Shown piece by piece: positions 8,019 to 17,888 of a stretch of DNA of 64,000 bases. Position numbers and translations under genes: made by a program. Position 1 is the first letter of the stretch. Each line of letters starts with the position of its first letter. The stretch comes from Alphaproteobacteria bacterium (lineage in GTDB: Bacteria > Pseudomonadota > Alphaproteobacteria > RF32 > CAG-239), in contig JAFSUB010000018.1 of assembly GCA_017445475.1 (NCBI GenBank), positions 62,001 to 126,000 on the forward strand. Direction: 5' to 3'. The notes beneath the pieces were generated by a model, which was given only the letters and a program-made list of their open reading frames with translations, was not told the origin of the DNA and did no database searches.

Positions 8019-10607
8019 ATGCGTAGGATTGTCGTAATCTTATTTTTCGCGTGTATTTTTGCCGTTGCAACGGTTGCAAGCGCGAAGGTTTGTTTTTTAC
8101 CCCACATTTTCGGCGGTGATGAAAGCTGTTTGAGCGGCCACGGTTCATCGGGCGGTGGAGATTTAATCCCGCCGGTTCCGCCGACACCGGCAAATCCGGG
8201 AGAGTGCGCTGAAAATGAAGTTTCACACATGATGTCCGGTTTTGAGGGCACGCTTTTTAATTATGATGAAACAGATTATAATTCCGGATGTTACACAATT
8301 ACATGTAGTAACGTGCATGGTTCAAGACCAAACAACACTTTTGATATGTCGGTTTTTGAAGTTTTTCAAATCAGCCACGGTAATTTAACGTGTTATTACG
8401 CAGGTGCCTGCCATCCGCCTTATGAGAACGTTCATGACAAACCATCGTCGGAAATATGCGTTGGCGGATATATTGCTGAAGATTATCCTCTCGATGGTTT
8501 GCGGTGTGTGAAATGCGTTGAGCACACGGGATTGTGCCAAGAGGTTAATCCGTGCGTGGGTTATGATTTTGACTCGGCACCGACGTATGGCACGCTTGCC
8601 GGTGATTCGTGCCAAAAAGTTTCGGAAGTGAACGGCGAATGCGTTTACGGCGATGTTTATTACAATGACTTTGAATGCGATGAAGGGTATAAAAAGAACA
8701 ATTCGTCGTGCGTTGCAAAAACCTGTTCGGATTACGGCTATCAGTCAAGCCATTGCGCCAATCCGGATGATGAAACGGAGCACCTTGTGAATTTAGGTCC
8801 GATGCCGAAAATATGTTATGAATGTTCATGCACACCGAACGAGTGCCCCGGTTCAACAACATTAAAGCCGCATATGCTGGTTACGGAGTGGTGCACGAGG
8901 GTTACGGAAAATTGCACTTATCACCCAAGGGTTATGGAATTTGACTGCGAAGTTGGTTATCAAAAATCAGGCAATACGTGCGTGGAGATGACGGGATGTT
9001 ATGACGATCCGTGCACGGGATATAATTTGTCTTCCATTCCTGAAAATTCAACAGCAACGGACAGTTGCCAAATTAAATATAAAAACTGTTCGACAGGTGC
9101 GACAAAATATTTGGATTTTATCTGCAATGCGGGTTATGTTCAGGTTGGAAATGATTGCGAGCCAAGCCAAACATGCGAGACTGATTTATGCTATGGATAT
9201 TCTGTTTATTCCATTCCGGAGAATGCCACATCAACGGGCAGCTGTCAGGTTGTTTATTCCGATTGCACAACGGGTGCCACAAGGCACTTAGGATTTGAAT
9301 GTAATGAGGGATATGTCGAGGTTGGCAATAAGTGTCGATTGATACAATCACCATGCACACCGGAGTCCTGCACGGGATATAACTACGCGTCCTCAACTCT
9401 TCCGCCAAACTCACACGGTGTGAATGAGTGTCAGATTGTGAACACCGATTGTTCAAACGGCGCATTGAAATATGCAGATTTTGCTTGTAACAATGGTTAT
9501 GAGCGATCGGGCAATGCGTGTGTGCCGACTTCATCATGCACGCCGGAGCCTTGCACGGGATACAGCTACACGGCGTCCACTCTTCCGGCAAATTCACATG
9601 GTGTGAACTCGTGTCAAGTAACCGTTGCGCCCGATTGTGCAAACGGAGATTTGAAATATGCAGACTTTGCATGTGATGGGGGGTGGATAAAACAAGGAAC
9701 GCAATGCGTTGAGCCAACGCCTATGACGTGTGCTGACGTTCCGGGTTCGCCACCTGCCACACAAGCAGAATGCGAAAACGATTGCGTTTCTTGCCGATCG
9801 CAGAATTTTCAAGGCGTATGGTGCTGGGTGCCTTCAGGCTGTAAATCAGGTTGTGTAACAGGCAGCGATAAAGTGTCGTTTTATGATTACACTTCCTACG
9901 GCAATGATTGTTACAAACCGAGCGGTTGTGCTTCGGGTTGGCAATCAGGTTCGTGCAGCGGAACGGGTGCTTATTCATACACCGGAACAAAAACCGCTCA
10001 CGGCAGCTCGATTGAGTGCACGCAGTGTGAGCGCTGCACCGAATCATATCACAGGTATAACAGTGCTGCAGACTGCAATGCGGCGCACTGGCCGGAATAT
10101 TGCCAGTCGAATACTTACGGAACGGATCCTTCCGTAACGTGTTGGGATGGCAGCTGCTCAAAAGCCGAACATCCGTATGCGCTTGGGCTTATTACAGGAT
10201 ATCTTGTAGATGATCGAGATTGTTGTGCGCACGACTATTGTTCTAACTTTTTATGCGATGAATACAATGGTTATATCCGTTCCGGAAACGGATGCGTTTG
10301 CAACACAGCCGGTGGATGGGAAGCGGGTGCTGACGGTACCTGTTCTTGCCCCGGTCATGTTGATATCGATAAGAGGTGCATCACACAGACTTCTGACCCC
10401 AACTCCTGTCCTCAAACTGTTGTGAATGCTTATAATTCAATAAGCTGGACGGGTAGTGAGTGTCTCGATTCTCTTACGCATTTTTGCGAGCTGTATGTTC
10501 AAAATTATAGTTCTTGTAAACTTGTGTATAGTCATATTACCTTAAGTGATTGTAATTCGCCGGCAAATTTTGCAAACCATGCATGCGAACAGACACTTGA
10601 ACCGTAA
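8019..10607 (+). CDS. Giant secreted cysteine-rich repeat protein (paralogue 2)
   Basis: About 862 residues. The start ATG 8019 is chosen because AAGGGAG lies 8 bp upstream and the resulting N-terminus aligns with its paralogues. A signal peptide (IVVILFFACIFAVATVASA) precedes KVCFLPHIFGGDESC. The middle has four to five tandem modules of the type C-x-GY-x4-IPENS...C...GY...G-x2-C (from about residue 325, for example CTGYNLSSIPENSTATDSC). The C-terminal ~270 residues match paralogue 1, with CASGWQSGSC, DDRDCC and CVCNTAGGW. No enzymatic motif, LPXTG or autotransporter domain is visible. Role unknown; an extracytoplasmic disulphide-rich protein is a safe inference. Confidence 0.85.
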   Translation: MRRIVVILFFACIFAVATVASAKVCFLPHIFGGDESCLSGHGSSGGGDLIPPVPPTPANPGECAENEVSHMMSGFEGTLFNYDETDYNSGCYTITCSNVHGSRPNNTFDMSVFEVFQISHGNLTCYYAGACHPPYENVHDKPSSEICVGGYIAEDYPLDGLRCVKCVEHTGLCQEVNPCVGYDFDSAPTYGTLAGDSCQKVSEVNGECVYGDVYYNDFECDEGYKKNNSSCVAKTCSDYGYQSSHCANPDDETEHLVNLGPMPKICYECSCTPNECPGSTTLKPHMLVTEWCTRVTENCTYHPRVMEFDCEVGYQKSGNTCVEMTGCYDDPCTGYNLSSIPENSTATDSCQIKYKNCSTGATKYLDFICNAGYVQVGNDCEPSQTCETDLCYGYSVYSIPENATSTGSCQVVYSDCTTGATRHLGFECNEGYVEVGNKCRLIQSPCTPESCTGYNYASSTLPPNSHGVNECQIVNTDCSNGALKYADFACNNGYERSGNACVPTSSCTPEPCTGYSYTASTLPANSHGVNSCQVTVAPDCANGDLKYADFACDGGWIKQGTQCVEPTPMTCADVPGSPPATQAECENDCVSCRSQNFQGVWCWVPSGCKSGCVTGSDKVSFYDYTSYGNDCYKPSGCASGWQSGSCSGTGAYSYTGTKTAHGSSIECTQCERCTESYHRYNSAADCNAAHWPEYCQSNTYGTDPSVTCWDGSCSKAEHPYALGLITGYLVDDRDCCAHDYCSNFLCDEYNGYIRSGNGCVCNTAGGWEAGADGTCSCPGHVDIDKRCITQTSDPNSCPQTVVNAYNSISWTGSECLDSLTHFCELYVQNYSSCKLVYSHITLSDCNSPANFANHACEQTLEP

Positions 10608-10631
10608 GGCATTGTGAGTATATGCCAAAGC

Positions 10632-10658
10632 AAACCGCCGACTTAAAGCCGGCGGTTT
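10632..10658. terminator. Bidirectional terminator
   Basis: AAACCGCCG (10632-10640) pairs with CGGCGGTTT (10650-10658). It lies between the convergent cysteine-rich and Spy-like genes. Confidence 0.8.
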
Positions 10659-10688
10659 GTCTTTATAAAGGACAAGTTTGTTGTTTTT

Positions 10689-11180
10689 TTACTCTTCGTT
10701 TTGAGGCGCTTCAGGCTGTGGTGCCGCGCCATCAAAACCTTCGGTGCGGTGTTTCATGAAATGTTTGGGATGTCCCTTTTTGCCGTGCATCTTATCAAAG
10801 TGTGGCTTTGGGGCGTTTTTCTTCATTTCTTCAAATTTTGCCTTTTGCTCGGGCGTTAAAATTTTTTCAAATTCTTCCATGTTGGCACGGCGTTTGGCGT
10901 CCATTTTTTTGCGAAGTTCCTTCATTTCGTTCATTAAAGGCTCAATTTCCTTTCTGCCCTCTTCGCGGATTTGCTTTGCCTGTTGTTGTTGCTCGTCGGT
11001 TAAATCCAAATCTTTAGCGATTTTACCCATCATTTTTTGACGCATTTGCTCGTGGTCAAATTGGCGCTCGGCTGCCGGCATTTGAGCGGGCATGTCCTGC
11101 GCGCCGGCGGTGTTTGCGCACATCAGGCCGCCGCAAAGAAAAGTGCTTGCAAGCATTAAAGATAAAAAGGTGTGTTTCAT
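10689..11180 (-). CDS. Spy/CpxP/CnrX-like periplasmic LTxxQ protein
   Basis: 163 residues. A signal peptide (FLSLMLASTFLCGGLMCANTAGA) is followed by a helical, charged body with two LTxxQ-type motifs (LTDEQ, LTPEQ), the hallmark of Spy/CpxP chaperones and of the related ZraP/CnrX metal sensors. The C-terminus is His-rich (HFDKMHGKKGHPKHFMKH), which could bind metal. Its start codon overlaps the ECF sigma gene stop by 4 bp, so they are translationally coupled. Together with the small one-membrane-segment protein upstream this resembles the CnrY-CnrX-CnrH sensing logic. A periplasmic sensor or chaperone is inferred; a membrane anchor as in CnrX is not apparent. Confidence 0.8.
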   Translation of the reverse strand: MKHTFLSLMLASTFLCGGLMCANTAGAQDMPAQMPAAERQFDHEQMRQKMMGKIAKDLDLTDEQQQQAKQIREEGRKEIEPLMNEMKELRKKMDAKRRANMEEFEKILTPEQKAKFEEMKKNAPKPHFDKMHGKKGHPKHFMKHRTEGFDGAAPQPEAPQNEE

Positions 11181-11677
11181 TGATTTTCTCCAAGTAAAAA
11201 AGTTAAGTTTGTTTTTAAGGTTTCGCGGGCGTGGTGCAATCTTGATTTAACTGTTCCTTCAGGAATTTTCAAGCGTTTTGAAATTTGTTCGATGGAATAT
11301 TCTTCAAAAAAAGAAAGCACAACGACTTCGCGATAAATTTTCGGGAGTTCATCGACAGCTTTTAAGACGATTTTTTGACGTTTCTTAAGGTCAATTCTTT
11401 CTTCGGCCGTAGATTTAACCGAAACATTTGCCAGAACCTCGTCGCTTGAAATTTCGGCTTTGTTTTGGTGATATGTTTTAGAGCGAAAGTAATCGCGGCA
11501 AACATTGGCCGCAATGGTGCAAATCCATTGTTTGAATTTGCCTTGAGGCTTATAGCTTGCCATATTTTGCCACGTTTTAATGTAAACCTGTTGCTCTAAG
11601 TCGTCGTCATCACGCCCTAAAAACTTATAAATGACGGCTTTAACATATTTTTTGTTTTCTAAAATAATGTTTTTCAT
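11177..11677 (-). CDS. ECF-type RNA polymerase sigma factor
   Basis: 166 residues, typical ECF length. Region 2 covers the first ~70 residues (DDLEQQVYIKTWQNMASYKPQGKFKQWICTIAAN...). Region 4 is at the C-terminus with a helix-turn-helix (YSIEQISKRLKIPEGTVKSRLHHA). It directs core RNA polymerase to stress-type promoters. It lies 3 bp behind a small one-membrane-segment gene, the likely anti-sigma factor, and overlaps the Spy-like gene. A GAACC-N16-CGT sequence upstream of the operon fits autoregulation. Confidence 0.92.
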   Translation of the reverse strand: MKNIILENKKYVKAVIYKFLGRDDDDLEQQVYIKTWQNMASYKPQGKFKQWICTIAANVCRDYFRSKTYHQNKAEISSDEVLANVSVKSTAEERIDLKKRQKIVLKAVDELPKIYREVVVLSFFEEYSIEQISKRLKIPEGTVKSRLHHARETLKTNLTFLLGENQ

Positions 11678-11680
11678 TTC

Positions 11681-11935
11681 TTAAACCAAAAGCAAACCGA
11701 ATTCATCTGTCGGCAACCCAAAATCTTCAATAATCGAGCCTGTCTCGGCCTGATAAATTTCATTTACGTAAACATCATATATCGGGCTTTGAATTTTTTT
11801 GGGTGCGTGAAATGTTAAAATGAAGGCAAACGAACAGGCTAAAACAGCCGACGCGCCTGCCGCCAAACGGCGGTTTCGCTTGCGTCTTAAATAAAGCGGT
11901 TTTGCCTGCCTTAATAAATCATCTATGTTTGTCAT
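11681..11935 (-). CDS. Small one-TM protein, putative anti-sigma factor
   Basis: 84 residues. It has a short basic cytoplasmic head (MTNIDDLLRQAKPLYLRRKRNRR), one membrane segment (LAAGASAVLACSFAFILTF) and a periplasmic tail of about 45 residues. It is first in the operon, 3 bp before the sigma gene. CnrY-type anti-sigma factors are of about this size with one membrane segment and a short cytoplasmic sigma-binding head, so by context this is probably the membrane tether of the ECF factor. No zinc-binding anti-sigma motif is present. The identity is inferred from position and topology, not sequence similarity. Confidence 0.65.
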   Translation of the reverse strand: MTNIDDLLRQAKPLYLRRKRNRRLAAGASAVLACSFAFILTFHAPKKIQSPIYDVYVNEIYQAETGSIIEDFGLPTDEFGLLLV

Positions 11936-11960
11936 GTCAAAATTCTCCCAACAACAATAT

Positions 11961-11988
11961 AAAACGTAGAAGCCTTAAATTAGGTTCA
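11961..11988 (-). promoter_or_regulatory. ECF-type promoter of the sigma operon
   Basis: On the minus strand TGAACC (11983-11988) is followed by a 16-bp spacer and CGTTTT (11961-11966). This matches the GAAC...CGT pattern of ECF promoters and sits about 30 bp before the first gene. Confidence 0.6.
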
Positions 11989-12000
11989 CTGTTTTTTTAA

Positions 12001-12037
12001 AAAAGAGCCGCGGGTTCGAAACGCACGCGACTCTTTT
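12001..12037 (-). terminator. Terminator of the parvulin gene
   Basis: AAAAGAG-x-CGCG (12001-12012) pairs with CGCG-x-CTCTTTT (12026-12037), with a T-run on the minus strand. Confidence 0.8.
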
Positions 12038-12058
12038 GTTTTTTTTGAAAAATAATTT

Positions 12059-12895
12059 CTATTTTGCCGCTGGTATCAAGTTGCCTTTTAAGTCAAACTT
12101 TTCAATTTGAGCGTTTTTATAAAGGTTATCAAGCGTTTCGGCAATAATCTTCTGGGCAAGCAGATTTCTGATTTGGGGTTCAAGCTCTGCAAGAGCAACA
12201 GGCTGTGAATCGCGCACATCGTTTAACCAAATGATGTGGTAACCGAATTGCGTTTTAACCGGAGTTTTTGTGTATTGACCTTTCTTTAAGGCCTGCACGG
12301 CTTGAATGAACTCCGGAATACCCAGATCATCGTTGACATAGCCTAAATCGACGGTTGTGTCTTTGGTATATTCTTTGGCAAGTGTGTCAAAATCAGCACC
12401 TTCGTTTAATTTTTCAAGAACTTCCATAGCGGTTTCTTCATTGTCAAGCATAATGTGCTTCACGCCAAATTCTCTTTTGCTTTCAAATTTGCTTAAATAT
12501 TCATCATTGTAGAGCTTTTGAATCTCCTCATCGGTGATTTTTGCTGCAACAACCTTCTCTAAGTAAACCTTGCGTGTTAAGTCTTCTTTCATTGTTTTGA
12601 ACTGGTCTTGATATTCTTCAGTGTTTTCAACTTGCGCATTTTGAGCTGCCTGATAAAGCAATTTTCCGTTCACGAAAATGTCAAGCGCTCTGTCGTAAAA
12701 GTCATTAAAAGGAATTTGCGCCGCAATTTGAGGATTGTTCGTATATCCTTTGCGAATTTCTTCAACACTGATAATTTCACCGTTCACTTTTGCGGCAACA
12801 CCGATGTTTTTCTGGGCATTAACCTTGAAAGCCCAAACCGCCGCGGCGCCCGCTAAAAGAACGACAACACCCGCAAAAATATATTTTTTCTTCAT
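12059..12895 (-). CDS. Parvulin-type peptidyl-prolyl isomerase (SurA/PrsA-like)
   Basis: 278 residues. An N-terminal membrane anchor or signal (YIFAGVVVLLAGAAAVWAF) is followed by a SurA-like N-terminal helical domain (VNGEIISVEEIRKGY). The rotamase domain at about 140-245 has VKHIMLDNEETAMEVLEKL, GADFDTLAKEYTKD, DLGYVNDDL and the closing FGYHIIWLNDVRD. It would assist folding of exported proteins in the periplasm, probably anchored to the inner membrane. It is divergent from secA, a fitting neighbour. It is shorter than SurA (one rotamase domain). A good RBS precedes ATG 12895. Confidence 0.9.
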   Translation of the reverse strand: MKKKYIFAGVVVLLAGAAAVWAFKVNAQKNIGVAAKVNGEIISVEEIRKGYTNNPQIAAQIPFNDFYDRALDIFVNGKLLYQAAQNAQVENTEEYQDQFKTMKEDLTRKVYLEKVVAAKITDEEIQKLYNDEYLSKFESKREFGVKHIMLDNEETAMEVLEKLNEGADFDTLAKEYTKDTTVDLGYVNDDLGIPEFIQAVQALKKGQYTKTPVKTQFGYHIIWLNDVRDSQPVALAELEPQIRNLLAQKIIAETLDNLYKNAQIEKFDLKGNLIPAAK

Positions 12896-13003
12896 TTGAT
12901 ATCTCCTAAAAAAATGGTTCCGTTTCTGTCTGCAAATATAAACAATTTTTCTTCTTTTGCAAAGTATTTTTTCAAGTTTGGTTTATAAGTTTGCTCGAGA
13001 GTA

Positions 13004-13032
13004 TTGACTTTAGTTTTATTCCACACTAAATG
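13004..13032 (+). promoter_or_regulatory. Promoter of secA
   Basis: TTGACT (13004-13009), a 17-bp spacer and TAAATG (13027-13032). Confidence 0.55.
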
Positions 13033-13064
13033 TTAGATATTATAACGAATGTAAGGTTAAAAAT

Positions 13065-15794
13065 ATGTTAAATAAAATTGCCCGCGCTCTTTTTGGAAGC
13101 GCTAATGACAGATTTGTGAAAAAACAATTTAAGACGGTTGAAAAAATAAACGCTTTAGAGCCTGAATTTTCAAAACTTTCCGATGATGAACTTAAGGCCA
13201 AAACGGCATTTTTCAAAGAGCGGTTTCAAAACGGTGAAACGCTTGACGAGCTGTTGCCGGAGGCGTTTGCCGCGGTCAGAGAAGCGGCCAAGCGCACGCT
13301 TTTTCAACGTCATTATGATGTGCAGCTTGTCGGCGGCATTGTGCTCCACAAAGGTATGATTGCCGAAATGAAAACCGGTGAAGGTAAAACGCTTGTCGCA
13401 ACGCTCGCTGCATATTTGAACGCGCTTTCGGGCAAGGGCGTGCACATTGTAACCGTCAATGACTATTTGGCAAAACGCGATGCCGAGTGGATGGGGCAGG
13501 TTTATCGTTTTTTGGGCTTAAGTGTCGGCTACATCGTTCATGAAAAAAATGATGATGAACGGCGGCAAGCTTATAACTGCGATATTTTATACGCAACAAA
13601 CAATGAGCTCGGGTTTGACTATTTGCGCGACAATATGAAATTTTCTTTATCTGACCGCGTTCAGCGTGAGTTTAATTTTGCGATTGTCGATGAAGTTGAT
13701 TCAATTTTGATTGACGAGGCCAGAACACCGCTGATTATTTCGGGCGCGGCCGAAGATTCGTCGGAGCGCTACATCACGGTTAACGGCATTATCCCCAAGC
13801 TTTTTGAGACAGATTATGAAAAAGACGAAAAGCAAAAAACCGTTACGTTAACCGAGGCGGGAATGAGCCATGTCGAGCAGCTTTTAAAAGATGTCGGGCT
13901 GATTAAAGAAGGCAGTTTGTATGACATTTCAAACGTAAATTTGGTTCATCATGTGAACCAAGCCTTGCGTGCGCACAAAATGTTTTCGCGCGATGTGGAC
14001 TATATCGTTAAAGACGGCAAGGTCGTTATTGTTGACGAATTTACGGGGCGCGTGATGGAAGGAAGACGCTATTCCGATGGTTTGCATCAGGCCTTGGAAG
14101 CAAAAGAAGGAGTGGCAATTGCTTCCGAAAATCAGACGCTTGCTTCAATCACGTTTCAAAATTATTTCAGAATATATCCCAAACTGTCGGGTATGACGGG
14201 CACAGCCATGACCGAAGAAGCGGAATTTATGGACATTTATAATCTGCCTTGTGTGGAAATTCCGACCAACAAGCCCATCATCAGAAAAGATGAGCACGAC
14301 GAAATTTATCGCACGGAAAAAGAAAAATATCAGGCAATTATTGCAACGATTTTAGATTGCCACAAACGCGGACAGCCTGTTTTGGTTGGCACAACATCGG
14401 TTGAAAAATCGGAAATTGTGGCCGATTTGCTTTCAAAAGCGGCGCCGAATGTGGCTTTTGAAGTTTTGAACGCGCGTCATCACGAGCGCGAAGCGGCCAT
14501 TGTTGCACAAGCGGGTGTGTTGGGCGCGGTTACAATTTCAACAAATATGGCCGGACGCGGCACGGATATTCAGCTTGGCGGCAATCCGGATATGAAGCTT
14601 AAATCTGTTCTCAAAGGTGATGAAACGCCCGAGCAGATTGACTCTTTGAGAGAAAAAATTAAGCTTGAAGTTGAAGAAAACAAGCAAAAAGTGCTTGAAG
14701 CAGGCGGCCTTTACATTTTGGGCACAGAGCGCCACGAAAGTCGCCGCATTGACAATCAGTTGCGCGGCCGTTCGGGGCGTCAGGGCGATCCGGGCACATC
14801 AAAGTTTTTCTTATCACTTGAAGATGATTTGATGCGTATTTTCGGCTCGGAGCGTATGTCGGCCGTTTTGCATCGCTTGGGGCTTCCGGAGGGCGAAGCA
14901 CTTATTCATCCGTGGATTTCGAAAGCTTTGGAAAAAGCGCAGCAAAAGGTTGAAGAGCGCAACTTTGACATCAGAAAGAACCTTTTAAAATATGACGATG
15001 TGATGAACGAACAGCGCAAAGTGATTTATGCCGAGCGCAAAAAGCTGATGGAAACAGATGATGTTTCAGAAAGCGTTGAGCAAATGCGTAGCGAGTGCCT
15101 ATCTGGTGTGATAGAAAACTATGTGCCCGCCGGTTCGGATAAATCGCAGTGGCGTTTAGATGCTTTAGAGCAAGAGCTTTTGAAAATGACAGGTTTCCTT
15201 ATTCCTGTTCAAAACTTTGGAAACAAGGAGGATATCACCGTTGAGGAGCTGACGGAAAAAATTCTTGCGGAAGTTGAGAAAAATCTGAAGCTTAAAAATC
15301 AAGATTTGCCTCAAGACTTGGTTAAAATGGTTGATAAAAGCATTTTGCTTCAAACGCTCGATTTTTTGTGGAAAGAACATATCGCAACCTTGGATCAGAT
15401 GCGCCACACGATTGTTTTGCGTGCATACGGACAAAAAGATCCGTTAAACGAATATAAAAAAGAAGCGTTTAATATGTTTTCGGATTTGCTTGAAGTTTTA
15501 AAAGAGCAGGTTACGGTTGTTACATGCCGCACGGTCATTAAAACAGGTTCAAACGATCAGGCGCAACAATCAGCCGAACGCCGGCAAAACATGAAGATGA
15601 ATGCGGTGCACGAAACGCCGGAAAATGTTTTAGCGCGGGAAAAAACACCTTCCGAGCCGCAAAAAACTTTTCAATATGGCAAAGGCGACGTTTCCCCGAC
15701 CGATCCGTCCACATGGGGCAAAGTCGCCCGAAACGATCTTTGTCCGTGCGGTAGCGGGAAGAAGTATAAGCATTGCCACGGCCGAATCTCTTAA
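13065..15794 (+). CDS. secA: SecA, preprotein translocase ATPase
   Basis: 909 residues, full length. It is the motor ATPase that drives post-translational export through SecYEG. Visible are Walker A MKTGEGKT (about 102-109), the DEAD-like [17 protein letters not shown] (about 209-225), [13 protein letters not shown], the motif V/VI region [14 protein letters not shown] and [21 protein letters not shown], and a C-terminal zinc/SecB-binding tail [13 protein letters not shown]. It is monocistronic, divergent from the parvulin gene and followed by a long hairpin. secDF-yajC and secY are also in this window. Confidence 0.98.
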   Translation: MLNKIARALFGSANDRFVKKQFKTVEKINALEPEFSKLSDDELKAKTAFFKERFQNGETLDELLPEAFAAVREAAKRTLFQRHYDVQLVGGIVLHKGMIAEMKTGEGKTLVATLAAYLNALSGKGVHIVTVNDYLAKRDAEWMGQVYRFLGLSVGYIVHEKNDDERRQAYNCDILYATNNELGFDYLRDNMKFSLSDRVQREFNFAIVDEVDSILIDEARTPLIISGAAEDSSERYITVNGIIPKLFETDYEKDEKQKTVTLTEAGMSHVEQLLKDVGLIKEGSLYDISNVNLVHHVNQALRAHKMFSRDVDYIVKDGKVVIVDEFTGRVMEGRRYSDGLHQALEAKEGVAIASENQTLASITFQNYFRIYPKLSGMTGTAMTEEAEFMDIYNLPCVEIPTNKPIIRKDEHDEIYRTEKEKYQAIIATILDCHKRGQPVLVGTTSVEKSEIVADLLSKAAPNVAFEVLNARHHEREAAIVAQAGVLGAVTISTNMAGRGTDIQLGGNPDMKLKSVLKGDETPEQIDSLREKIKLEVEENKQKVLEAGGLYILGTERHESRRIDNQLRGRSGRQGDPGTSKFFLSLEDDLMRIFGSERMSAVLHRLGLPEGEALIHPWISKALEKAQQKVEERNFDIRKNLLKYDDVMNEQRKVIYAERKKLMETDDVSESVEQMRSECLSGVIENYVPAGSDKSQWRLDALEQELLKMTGFLIPVQNFGNKEDITVEELTEKILAEVEKNLKLKNQDLPQDLVKMVDKSILLQTLDFLWKEHIATLDQMRHTIVLRAYGQKDPLNEYKKEAFNMFSDLLEVLKEQVTVVTCRTVIKTGSNDQAQQSAERRQNMKMNAVHETPENVLAREKTPSEPQKTFQYGKGDVSPTDPSTWGKVARNDLCPCGSGKKYKHCHGRIS

Positions 15795-15832
15795 AAACGC
15801 GTATAGCAGCTCATCTAGAGCCGAAATTTCGA

Positions 15833-15880
15833 AAAAGGGAAAATTCATGTAGATCTATCTACACTAAAATTTTCCCTTTT
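15833..15880. terminator. Long compound hairpin after secA
   Basis: A 13-bp outer stem (15833-15845 with 15868-15880, AAAAGGGAAAATT/AATTTTCCCTTTT) holds an inner perfect stem GTAGAT/ATCTAC (15849-15862). The T-rich 3' arm fits a strong terminator. Confidence 0.75.
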
Positions 15881-16068
15881 CTTATTTCAACTCTATCTGA
15901 ACTACTCTCCGCATTTTTATTTTACTGCGCACTTGCCTGCGCGAGAGCGCATACTTCGTATTTACCTCGTTCTCCGAACTTTTATACAAACGTGTGTTCG
16001 TTTATGACAATTCATTTATTGACATTTACGCCGCTTCTTTTTATAGTCTTGTCATTGAAAGATAAGAG
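15881..16068. other. Intergenic region after secA
   Basis: Nothing gene-like can be supported here. The sequence is T/C-rich and probably carries the promoter of the DedA/YqaA gene. Confidence 0.5.
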
Positions 16069-16653
16069 ATGAAATTTATTCGCACAATTTATGACAAGAC
16101 AATGAAGCTTTCTCAAGGGCAGGGCGCGATGTTTGCGCTTTTTGCGGTGGCTTTTGCCGAAAGTTCGTTTTTCCCTATTCCGCCTGATATTATGCTCATT
16201 CCGATGATTTTAGCAGCGCCTTCAAAAGCTTGGCGCATCGCAGGGCTTGCAACAATTGCGAGCGTTTTGGGCGGCTATTTCGGCTATGCCATCGGTGTGT
16301 TTTTCTTTGATTTAATTGCCGAGCCGCTTCTTTCATTTTACGGCTATTTGCAAAAATTTCACCAATTTGAAGAATATTATCATGAATATGGCGCGTGGAT
16401 TGTTTTCGGCGCAGGTTTAACACCCTTCCCGTATAAAATCATCACAATTGCAAGCGGTGTGGTTCACCTTAATCTGGGTGTTTTTTCGGTTGCTTCCGTT
16501 TTGGCGCGCGGCGGAAGATTTTTTATTGTGGCTTGGCTTTTAAAAAAATACGGCGCGCCGATGAAAATATTTATCGAAAAAAATTTGGGCTGGCTTTCCG
16601 TGGTGTTTTTTGCCTTGCTTATCGGTGGATTTGCACTCATAAAATTGTTATAG
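16069..16653 (+). CDS. YqaA/DedA-family inner membrane protein
   Basis: 194 residues, with five or so hydrophobic segments. Family features are AFAESSFFPIPPDIMLIPMIL near the N-terminus, GGYFGYAIG, and the C-terminal GLTPFPYKIITIASGVVHLNLGVF and LARGGRFFIVAWLLKKYG. DedA-related proteins act in lipid scrambling and membrane homeostasis; YqaA itself is poorly characterised. The start is ATG 16069 with a weak RBS. A short GCCC/GGGC hairpin lies directly after the stop, between it and the convergent sufD. Confidence 0.88.
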   Translation: MKFIRTIYDKTMKLSQGQGAMFALFAVAFAESSFFPIPPDIMLIPMILAAPSKAWRIAGLATIASVLGGYFGYAIGVFFFDLIAEPLLSFYGYLQKFHQFEEYYHEYGAWIVFGAGLTPFPYKIITIASGVVHLNLGVFSVASVLARGGRFFIVAWLLKKYGAPMKIFIEKNLGWLSVVFFALLIGGFALIKLL

Positions 16654-16673
16654 CGCCCTTGAGGGCAAAGTCG

Positions 16674-17888
16674 TTAAAAATTTTCAAACAAATTTTTAAT
16701 GTTTGGGTTTGAAATGTCCTCGAAAACAGTTTTAAGAAAAGCATTTGTCAGCATTTCACGCGCCTTGTTTTCGCAAATGCCGCGCGATCTTAAATAAAAC
16801 AGCTCGTCCTTGCTTAAATCGCCGCACGTTGCGCCGTGTGAACATTTGACGTCATCGGCAAAAATTTCAAGCTCGGGCTTAACATCAACACTTGCTCCAT
16901 CTGAAAGCAAAAGCGCCTTGTGAAGCTGATAACCTTTTGTGTGAACGGCATTTTTGGCCACGCAGATTTTGCCCTGAAAGACACCGCGCGCGTTTTCGTC
17001 AATCACGCCTTTAATGGTTTGCTCAGATGTTGTGAATGGTTTTAAGTGAGCGATGTTTGTTGTTGTGTCAACCAGTGTGTCGCCCTTAATTTTGTATGCG
17101 GCGTTCAAAAAGGCCGAAGCACTTTCTTGAAGCAGGCAAATTTCAAGCTCGTGGCGCGAAAGTTTGCCTCCTTTTTGAAAAACATAGCTTTCATAACAAC
17201 CGTTTGATTTAACTTCCGCCCGATTAAAGGCGATATGCGCTGCGCTTAAACCTTCGTTTTGAAGCTTATAGTGTTTTAAGCTTGCATCTTTTGCAACAAA
17301 AATTTCGTTGACGACATTTGTGAAATATGCCTCGTTTTGACCTTCAAAAATTTCCACTATTTCGGCAGACACGCCTTTTTCAAGCAAAATAACATTATAA
17401 ATGTTTTTCAGCCCCTGTTGCTTTGCCTGATAAAAAAACATAATCGGCTTTGACGGGGTTTTTTCAATGCGCAAAAACAGTCCTTGTTCTAAACAGGCAA
17501 GATTTAAGGCCGCAAAGGGATGTTTTGTTGCGTCAAATTTGTTGATATGGCCGGCCGCTTCGTGATTTTTCAAAGCCTCTGACAAAGGCAAAGCCTCCAT
17601 TCCTTCGGTGAGATGAAAATGCTCGTGCAAAGTGCCGTCGCAAAAGAAAAAACAGTGCGCTTCAAAGTCAAGTTTGTTTTTTTCGCAGGCACATTCTTTA
17701 AAATGATTGCAGCAAGAACTTGGCTGAAACATCTCATCTGTTAAAACGTTTTGAACGGGGGTATATTTAAAAGCCTCGTCTTTTAAGGAGGGCAGGCTTA
17801 AAAAAGCGGCCTTTCCTTTTTGCCGCAAGGCTCCAAGAGAGGGGATGTCGGTTTCTTTGACGATGATGTCGTTTGGTAATTTCAACAT
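16674..17888 (-). CDS. sufD: SufD, Fe-S cluster assembly scaffold subunit
   Basis: 404 residues. SufD pairs with SufB and SufC in the SufBC2D complex that builds Fe-S clusters in the cytoplasm. The C-terminal signature HGATCGDLSKDELFYLRSRGICENKAREMLTNAFL and the preceding KPELEIFADDVKCSHG are clear. The N-terminal half is more variable and Cys-rich (CCNHFKECACEKN). Its start overlaps the end of sufC by 7 bp, so they are coupled. SufS and SufE/U are not in the window. Confidence 0.95.
   Translation of the reverse strand: MLKLPNDIIVKETDIPSLGALRQKGKAAFLSLPSLKDEAFKYTPVQNVLTDEMFQPSSCCNHFKECACEKNKLDFEAHCFFFCDGTLHEHFHLTEGMEALPLSEALKNHEAAGHINKFDATKHPFAALNLACLEQGLFLRIEKTPSKPIMFFYQAKQQGLKNIYNVILLEKGVSAEIVEIFEGQNEAYFTNVVNEIFVAKDASLKHYKLQNEGLSAAHIAFNRAEVKSNGCYESYVFQKGGKLSRHELEICLLQESASAFLNAAYKIKGDTLVDTTTNIAHLKPFTTSEQTIKGVIDENARGVFQGKICVAKNAVHTKGYQLHKALLLSDGASVDVKPELEIFADDVKCSHGATCGDLSKDELFYLRSRGICENKAREMLTNAFLKTVFEDISNPNIKNLFENF

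Noticed and set aside
15773..16072. 99-codon frame between secA and the DedA gene
   Set aside because: Starts inside the secA 3' end, runs through the terminator hairpin, and lacks protein-like composition.
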